Positions 59,146 through 64,000 of a stretch of DNA of 64,000 bases are shown here, one piece after another. The notes beneath the pieces were generated by a model that saw only the letters and a program-made list of their open reading frames with translations, ran no database searches and was not told the origin of the DNA. Numbering within the stretch: position 1 is the stretch's first letter; the number at the start of each line of letters is the position of its first letter. The position numbers and the translations under genes are program-made. Source of the stretch: V1-33 sp964523105 (GTDB taxonomy: Bacteria > Verrucomicrobiota > Verrucomicrobiia > Verrucomicrobiales > V1-33); the NCBI GenBank assembly GCA_964523105.1, contig CAZFZN010000012.1, positions 62,001 to 126,000 of the forward strand, written 5' to 3'.

Positions 59146-61404
59146 TCAGGCGAGCGACACCGGGTCCACGTCCACAATGACGAAGACATCCGGCGGGAGT
59201 TTGGTGCTGCGAACGGCTTCCTTTATGTAATTGGTCAGGGTGCTGGTGTGGCGGGCGCGGAGGAGGACCTGGTAGCGGTACTGTCCGTGGCTGCGTTCCA
59301 GCGGGCTGGGCACCGGGTCGCCCATGAGGACGCCTTCGGGCAGGGCGGCGGCGAGTTTTTTGTGCAGGGTCTCCAGAGAGAACTCGGCGCGGCGCTGGTG
59401 TTCGCTGCGGCAGGTGATGAGCACGGCGTGGCCGTAGGGCGGATAGCCGCACTGCCGGCGGATTTCGAGTTCCTGTTCGGCGAAGGATTCGAAGTCGTGG
59501 CCGCGGGCATACTGGATGGCCGGGGAGTGCGGCGAAAACGTCTGGATGACGACTTCGCCGAGCAGTTCGCCGCGCCCGGCGCGTCCGGCGACTTGTGTCA
59601 GGAGGGAGAAGGTGCGCTCGCCGGCGCGGAAGTCAGGGAGGTTGAGCGAGAGGTCGGCATTGAGCACGCCGACGAGGGTGACGGACGGAAAGTGCAGTCC
59701 GCGGGCGATCATTTGCGTGCCGACGAGGATGTCGATCTGCCGCGCCTGGAAGGCGTGGAAGGTTTCGCGGAGCTGGTGCTTTTGCTTCATGGCATCGGTG
59801 TCCATGCGGGCGATGCGGGCCTTGGGAAAAACGGTGCGCAGGGTTTCCTCCACGCGCTGGGTGCCGAATCCGGCGAAGAGAATCCCGGGGTCTTTGCATT
59901 CCGGGCAAAGTCGCGGCGGCACGCGCTGAAAGCCGCAGATGTGGCAGACGAGCCGGTCCAGCTCCTTGTGCATGGTCATGCTGACGCTGCAGTGATTGCA
60001 CTTCACGACATGCCCGCAGGCCTGACACTGCACGCTGCCGGCGAAGCCGCGCCGGTTGAGAAAGAGAATGGTCTGCTCGCCGCGGTCGAGGCGCTTGCTG
60101 ATGCCGATGCGGAGCTGCTCGCTGAGAATGGCGGGCGCGCCTTTGCCGCCGCGGCGCTTTTCGAGGCGCATGTCCACCACACGGACGAGCGGGAGTTTCG
60201 CATCGTCGGCGCGTTCGGTGAGGGTGACGAGGGTGTACTTGCCCCGCTGCGCATTGTGCCATGACTCCAGCGCCGGCGTGGCGCTGCCGAGCACGATGGC
60301 ACAGGGTTCCATGGTGGCGCGCACGATGGCGACATCGCGCGCCTGATAGCGCAGTTCGTTCTCCTGCTTGTAGCTGGTCTCGTGCTCTTCATCCACGATG
60401 ATGAGGCCGAGGTTTTCCATGGGCGCGAAGACGGCGTTGCGGGTGCCGATGACGATGCGCGCCTGCCGTCGCAGCACGCGCTGCCAGCCGTCGAACCGCT
60501 CGCCCTGCGTGAGCTGCGAGTGCAGCACCGCCACTTCCTGCTGCAGGTGCGCGAAGCGGCTTTTGAAGCGGTCCACTGTTTGCGGCGTCAGGGAAATGCC
60601 AGGGACCAGCACGAGCACGCAGCGCCCGCTGTCGAGCACGCGCTGCGCGGCCTGGAGATAGACTTCGGTCTTGCCGCTGCCGGTGACGCCGTAGAGCAGC
60701 ACGGGTTTGCTTTCCTGCGGATGCTCCACGGCGTGGAGAATGGTCTGCAGCGCCTCCTGCTGCTCAACATTCAAAGTGAGCGGCGCTGTGGGGAGAAATT
60801 CCTCGTCGCCATAGGGATCGCGCACCACCTGCTCCTCCTCTACGACGACCCAGGGGGTTTTGGTGAGGGCTTTGAGCGACGGCGCCGGAAACGAGGACGC
60901 CGGCTGCGGCTCGCCGGCGGCGCGGAGAGTTTCGATGATCTCCGCCTGACGCTTCGCTTTCTTCTGCAGCTTCTCCATTTCCTCCGCCGGCGGTTCGGCG
61001 ACGAGCCGGACGACGCGCTTCACCTTGTCCTGATGTTTGTCAGTGAGCACCGACTCCGGCAGCATGTAGCGCCGCACGGTATGCAGCGAGACGGCGTAGT
61101 AGTTGCTGATCCACTGGCCGAGTTTCAGCACCACCGGTGTGAGTTGCGGACGTTCGTCGTAGAGTTTCGCCAGGGGGCGCAGGCGCTGCGATTCGAGGTT
61201 TGCGGCGGGCATGACTTCCATCACGGTGCCCTGCTGGAACCGGTGCCGCAGCGGGACGAGCACGCGCGAGCCGGCGGCGACTTTGCCCTCCATCGCGGGG
61301 GGCACGGCGTAGTCGAATTCACGGTCTCCCGCGCCGTCGAGCAGGACTCGCGCCGCCGTCATCGGGCGCGCGGATTCGTCAGGCGGGAGGAGTTCGGCTT
61401 GCAT
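59146..61404 (-). CDS. priA: Primosomal replication restart helicase PriA
   Basis: This 752-aa 3'-5' helicase reloads the replisome at stalled forks. Walker A is LLYGVTGSGKTEVY and Walker B LGLIIVDEEHE. The eight zinc Cys are present as VQCQACGHVVKCNHCS, LVCHICGF and LCPECKD. Helicase motifs include GTQMIARGLHFPSVTLVGVL and LLTQVAGRAGRGE. The N-terminal DNA-binding part (DREFDYAVPPAMEG and the YYAVSLHTVRRYMLPESV region) is intact. ATG 61404 (MQAELLPPDE) is preferred; the longer frame begins 17 residues upstream. It is 57 bp downstream of rsfS on the minus strand. Confidence 0.96.
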   Translation of the reverse strand: MQAELLPPDESARPMTAARVLLDGAGDREFDYAVPPAMEGKVAAGSRVLVPLRHRFQQGTVMEVMPAANLESQRLRPLAKLYDERPQLTPVVLKLGQWISNYYAVSLHTVRRYMLPESVLTDKHQDKVKRVVRLVAEPPAEEMEKLQKKAKRQAEIIETLRAAGEPQPASSFPAPSLKALTKTPWVVVEEEQVVRDPYGDEEFLPTAPLTLNVEQQEALQTILHAVEHPQESKPVLLYGVTGSGKTEVYLQAAQRVLDSGRCVLVLVPGISLTPQTVDRFKSRFAHLQQEVAVLHSQLTQGERFDGWQRVLRRQARIVIGTRNAVFAPMENLGLIIVDEEHETSYKQENELRYQARDVAIVRATMEPCAIVLGSATPALESWHNAQRGKYTLVTLTERADDAKLPLVRVVDMRLEKRRGGKGAPAILSEQLRIGISKRLDRGEQTILFLNRRGFAGSVQCQACGHVVKCNHCSVSMTMHKELDRLVCHICGFQRVPPRLCPECKDPGILFAGFGTQRVEETLRTVFPKARIARMDTDAMKQKHQLRETFHAFQARQIDILVGTQMIARGLHFPSVTLVGVLNADLSLNLPDFRAGERTFSLLTQVAGRAGRGELLGEVVIQTFSPHSPAIQYARGHDFESFAEQELEIRRQCGYPPYGHAVLITCRSEHQRRAEFSLETLHKKLAAALPEGVLMGDPVPSPLERSHGQYRYQVLLRARHTSTLTNYIKEAVRSTKLPPDVFVIVDVDPVSLA

Positions 61405-61461
61405 CGTTGCCGCGCAGAGTAGCGGCGGGGGAGAAATGACAAGGCGCAGCGGCACGCCGCA

Positions 61462-61881
61462 TCATTCGAGCCGCGGGGCGTCGCTCCAGAGGTCTTCGAG
61501 GGCGTAGAAGGCGCGCTTTTCGGCATGGAAAATGTGGACCACGACATCGCCGAAATCGAGCAGCATCCAGCCGCTGTCAGGCGAACCGTGGCTGGCGTAG
61601 GGCTTGATTTTATGCTCCTCGCGGAGCCGGTCGGTGATCTCATTGCGGATCGCCCGCAGGTGGGGCAGGGACGAGCCGTCGCAGATGACGAGAAAGTCGG
61701 CGACCATGCTGATGTTCCGCACGTCGAGGATGACGATGTTTTCGGCCTTTTTGTCGCCGGCGAGGGCGGCGGCGGCGCGCGCGAGACGTTCGCCTTCCGG
61801 CGGGCCGGACGGGACGGGTTCGGCTTTACGGGGCTGGCGCGGTTTGCGGGCTGCGGGGGGAGCTTTCTTCTTGGCAGGCAT
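61462..61881 (-). CDS. rsfS: Ribosome silencing factor RsfS
   Basis: This 139-aa protein binds ribosomal protein uL14 and blocks subunit joining in slow growth. The N-terminal 30 residues are a basic, Pro/Lys-rich extension (MPAKKKAPPAARKPRQPRKA) not found in E. coli RsfS. The conserved domain follows: DKKAENIVILDVRNISMVAD, FLVICDGSS, HGSPDSGWMLLDFGDVVVHI and FYALEDLWSDAPRL. ATG 61881 sets the start; the longer reading frame upstream is unsupported. It is followed by priA in the same direction; no nadD is adjacent. Confidence 0.95.
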   Translation of the reverse strand: MPAKKKAPPAARKPRQPRKAEPVPSGPPEGERLARAAAALAGDKKAENIVILDVRNISMVADFLVICDGSSLPHLRAIRNEITDRLREEHKIKPYASHGSPDSGWMLLDFGDVVVHIFHAEKRAFYALEDLWSDAPRLE

Positions 61882-62002
61882 GGGGCGGGGAGCGTGTAAC
61901 GGGATGCGGGCGGTTTGCCACGGATTTTTGCGCGGGCGGCGGGGCGACCGGGATGGAAAAAATCCGGCGGCACGCGGCGAATCGCGGGTTATGCATCCGG
62001 AC

Positions 62003-63406
62003 ATGAAAAAGCCTTTGATCTTCACCGCGACGGCTGCGGCGCTCTTTGGCGCCGGATATTGGGCCGGGCAGGCGCGGCGTCCGGGCGAGGCGGAATCGCC
62101 GCCGGGCGGGGCCGTGTCCGCAGTTTTGTCAGGGCAAAAGGCCGCCGGACCGTCCGTTGTGGCCAGTGCAGCCGCCCGGCAGGAACTGCGGGACTTCACG
62201 CCCGGCCGGCCGTTTGCCAAAGGTGAGGCCAAAGCATGGCTGCTGAGTCTGGCGTCTTCGCTCGACGGCGACGGACGCATCATGGCCATCGCGATGGTGG
62301 ACGTCTCCCAGCAGTTTCTGACCATGGACGAGGCGTCAATCATGGAGGCCGGCGCGGCTCTGCGGGAACTGCTCGCTCAGTACGAGGCCGGCGATCCCGC
62401 CATCACAGGTATTCACGATGCCGACGACCTGCTGGAAGGCGGCATGATGCTGACGCTGATCCGTCTGGCGCAGATTCGCCCGGAGGCTGCGCTGGAGGTC
62501 CTGCAGGAATCGCCGGATGTGAAAAGCTACGAGGCCATGCTGTTTGTTTTCGGGCGGCTCGCTGCAGACAATCCTCAGCGGGCCGAGCAGATCGCTCTGA
62601 CATTTGAGGGGAAGCAGCGGGGACAGGCGATGGAGGCGATTCTTTACAGCATGGCGGGCAAAAATCCTGCCGGTGCGCTGGAGTTTGCCGCGCGCTATCC
62701 GGAGGACATCGATGACTACGACCGTCAGCGCGTCCTGGAGACATGGGCGCGGCGCAATCCGCGCGAGGCCAGTGAAGCCGCGGTGCAGTCGATGCAGCAT
62801 TCGGGAAATCCGGAAGTGCTGCGAAACACGCTGGAGGAGTGGTGGAAACTCGATGCCAAGGCCGCCGCGGCATGGGCTGCGGGACTGCAGGGGCCGGCCA
62901 GCGTCACCGCACAGGCCATGTTTTTGGAGAAACGCGCCGGTGAGGAGCCGGAGGCGGTGTTGCAGGAATATGCGGCGCTCCAGCAGGCGGGCGGGGATGC
63001 GAAAAATTTGGGGCGGCTCACTGGCACGCTGGCGGAAAGCCTGGCGGAAAAAGATTTGCCGGCGGCGCGCGACTGGGCACAAAGCCTGCCTTCCGGAGAG
63101 CTGCAGGACACTGCCTTGAGCCGCGTGGCGGAACACTGGGTCAAGGACGATGCGCCTGCGGCCTCGGAATGGATCCGCACGTTGCCGGAAGGCATCGCGC
63201 GCGACAATGCCGCGCGCATCCTCTGCAATGCCATTTCCCGGCGCGATCCCGCCAGCGCCTTCACATGGGCGCAGAGCATCAGCCACGAAAACCAGCGGCG
63301 CGACACCATGGGCCGGGTCATGGACGACTGGCGCCAGCAGGATCCGGAGGCAGCCAAAGCCGCCCTGGAGGCGCTGCCCGCGGCGCTGCGCGAGGGATTG
63401 CGCTGA
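62003..63406 (+). CDS. N-terminally anchored WA/LP-repeat protein (intact paralog)
   Basis: This 467-aa protein starts at ATG 62003 (ATG 61991 is possible) with MKKPLIFTATAAALFGAGYW, one N-terminal helix. The mature part is wholly helical and built of degenerate repeats of about 35 residues with W-A-x-x-L-P motifs, such as DLPAARDWAQSLPSGELQDT, DAPAASEWIRTLPEGIARDN and DPASAFTWAQSISHENQRRD. The same plan recurs at 8905-9636, where it is broken. The family is large in Verrucomicrobia but its function is not established; repeat helices suggest protein binding in the periplasm. It is divergent from rsfS across a 121-bp gap. Confidence 0.82.
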   Translation: MKKPLIFTATAAALFGAGYWAGQARRPGEAESPPGGAVSAVLSGQKAAGPSVVASAAARQELRDFTPGRPFAKGEAKAWLLSLASSLDGDGRIMAIAMVDVSQQFLTMDEASIMEAGAALRELLAQYEAGDPAITGIHDADDLLEGGMMLTLIRLAQIRPEAALEVLQESPDVKSYEAMLFVFGRLAADNPQRAEQIALTFEGKQRGQAMEAILYSMAGKNPAGALEFAARYPEDIDDYDRQRVLETWARRNPREASEAAVQSMQHSGNPEVLRNTLEEWWKLDAKAAAAWAAGLQGPASVTAQAMFLEKRAGEEPEAVLQEYAALQQAGGDAKNLGRLTGTLAESLAEKDLPAARDWAQSLPSGELQDTALSRVAEHWVKDDAPAASEWIRTLPEGIARDNAARILCNAISRRDPASAFTWAQSISHENQRRDTMGRVMDDWRQQDPEAAKAALEALPAALREGLR

Positions 63407-63473
63407 GTTGACGGAGACGCAACGCCGCGGTCCCGCATTGCACGCAGCGTCGCGCCGCATTACCGCCGGCTCC

Positions 63474-64000
63474 ATGAGCAATCAGACAAAAGTTGGCGTC
63501 GCCGGACTCGGCATCATCGGCAGCCGCGTGGCAGGAAATCTGCGCACGAAGGGATTCGACGTGCGTGTTTATAACCGCACCCCGAAGGTCGAGCCGGGCT
63601 TCACGCCGTCGCTGACCGATCTCGCGCGCGAGAGCGATGTGATTCAAATCTTCGTGCGCGATGTGAAGGCTCTGAAAAAAGTGGTCGCCGCCATGGCCCC
63701 GGCGCTGGGCGCGGGAAAGACGGTCATCAATTCCGCCACGGTCTCCCTGGCCGCGACCAAAGAAGTGGCCCGGCAGGTTAGGAAGACGGGCGCGGATTTT
63801 CTCGACGCCCCGTTCACCGGCAGCCGGGATGCCGCGGCGAACGCGCAACTCGTCTATTATGCCGGCGGTGCACCGGAAGTGCTGGAGCGGGTGCGCCCGG
63901 TGCTGGAGGCTTCAGGGAAGGAGGTGCTCCCCACCGGCGACATCGGCAGCGCCACGGTGCTCAAGATAGCGACGAACATGGTCAGCGCTGTCACCGTGCA
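63474..64000 (+). CDS. 3-hydroxyisobutyrate dehydrogenase-like NAD(P)-dependent oxidoreductase, cut by the window
   Basis: From ATG 63474 the frame runs to the window end (175 codons, no stop). The N-terminal dinucleotide-binding part is KVGVAGLGIIGSRVAGNLRT, VRVYNRTPKVE follows, and the family segment DFLDAPFTGSRDAAANAQLV is the 3HIBDH active-site/substrate signature (typically D-A-P-V-S-G). The later KIATNMVSA holds the catalytic Lys of the class (K-x-x-x-N). It oxidises or reduces a beta-hydroxy acid; members include tartronate semialdehyde reductase and glyoxylate reductase. The Thr in PFTGS in place of the usual Ser (PVSG) hints at a particular subgroup. It begins 68 bp after the repeat protein; relation unknown. 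Confidence 0.9.
   Translation, partial: MSNQTKVGVAGLGIIGSRVAGNLRTKGFDVRVYNRTPKVEPGFTPSLTDLARESDVIQIFVRDVKALKKVVAAMAPALGAGKTVINSATVSLAATKEVARQVRKTGADFLDAPFTGSRDAAANAQLVYYAGGAPEVLERVRPVLEASGKEVLPTGDIGSATVLKIATNMVSAVTV

Overview
The window is a gene-dense, GC-rich chromosomal segment that reads like a member of the Verrucomicrobiota, or at least the Planctomycetes-Verrucomicrobia-Chlamydiae group. This is inferred from the protein repertoire: FGly-type sulfatases, a Tat-exported Gfo/Idh/MocA oxidoreductase, a PmoA-type (DUF6807) protein, Hanks-type kinases with zinc ribbons, a 3262-residue CotH/lamin-tail/tandem-95 surface protein, and paralogous WA/LP-rich repeat proteins anchored by one N-terminal helix. 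No rRNA, tRNA, CRISPR array, IS element, prophage or plasmid gene was recognised. Many starts lack a strong Shine-Dalgarno sequence.

Layout. 1-10.4 kb: a PmoA-like protein (cut by the window edge), purK-purE, a divergent Bpt-type aminoacyl-tRNA protein transferase, nrdR with an uncharacterised partner, a secreted protein, an AEC transporter, peptide deformylase, a nucleotidyltransferase/small-protein pair, a repeat protein interrupted by an in-frame UGA, and a phosphoglycolate-phosphatase-like HAD enzyme. 10.4-18.8 kb: SIS protein, MarR regulator, rfbD-DoxX, a Ser/Thr kinase and a two-component system, with several 4-nt ATGA overlaps. 19-23.4 kb: Gfo/Idh/MocA protein, a 43-aa membrane protein, a SelW/Rdx gene with an in-frame UGA at the CxxU position, a DUF4388/Roadblock-like pair, and purD. 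23.6-33.4 kb: an ankyrin protein, a second two-component system flanked by heptamer-rich palindromes, an AddB-like nuclease and a DUF5995 protein. 33.7-43.5 kb: the giant surface protein. 43.8-50.9 kb: serine acetyltransferase, SprT-like protein, sulfatase plus sugar isomerase, and a double pseudokinase. 50.9-64 kb: a degraded small secreted gene, a second sulfatase, clpX, a GH43 gene broken by three frameshifts, a trypsin-like/LamG protease, priA, rsfS, an intact repeat-protein paralog, and the start of a 3-hydroxyisobutyrate-dehydrogenase-like gene.

How the genes work together. Housekeeping is represented by purine synthesis (purK, purE, purD), N-terminal processing and proteolysis (def, bpt, clpX), ribosome silencing (rsfS), replication restart (priA), dNTP control (nrdR) and cysteine synthesis (cysE). 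The accessory part points to breakdown of sulfated or decorated polysaccharides (two sulfatases, a dead GH43 gene, TIM-barrel isomerase, Gfo/Idh/MocA oxidoreductase), together with a large envelope and signalling repertoire.

Most notable: a 73-codon selenoprotein gene of the SelW/Rdx family at 20467-20688 on the minus strand. Its UGA lies exactly at CxxU and is followed by a plausible bacterial SECIS hairpin. Ordinary gene callers miss it, and it predicts selenocysteine machinery elsewhere in the genome. Other points of interest are a beta-sandwich module inserted twice at the same site within tandem-95 repeats, palindromic heptamer elements around a two-component system, a double pseudokinase, and three broken genes.
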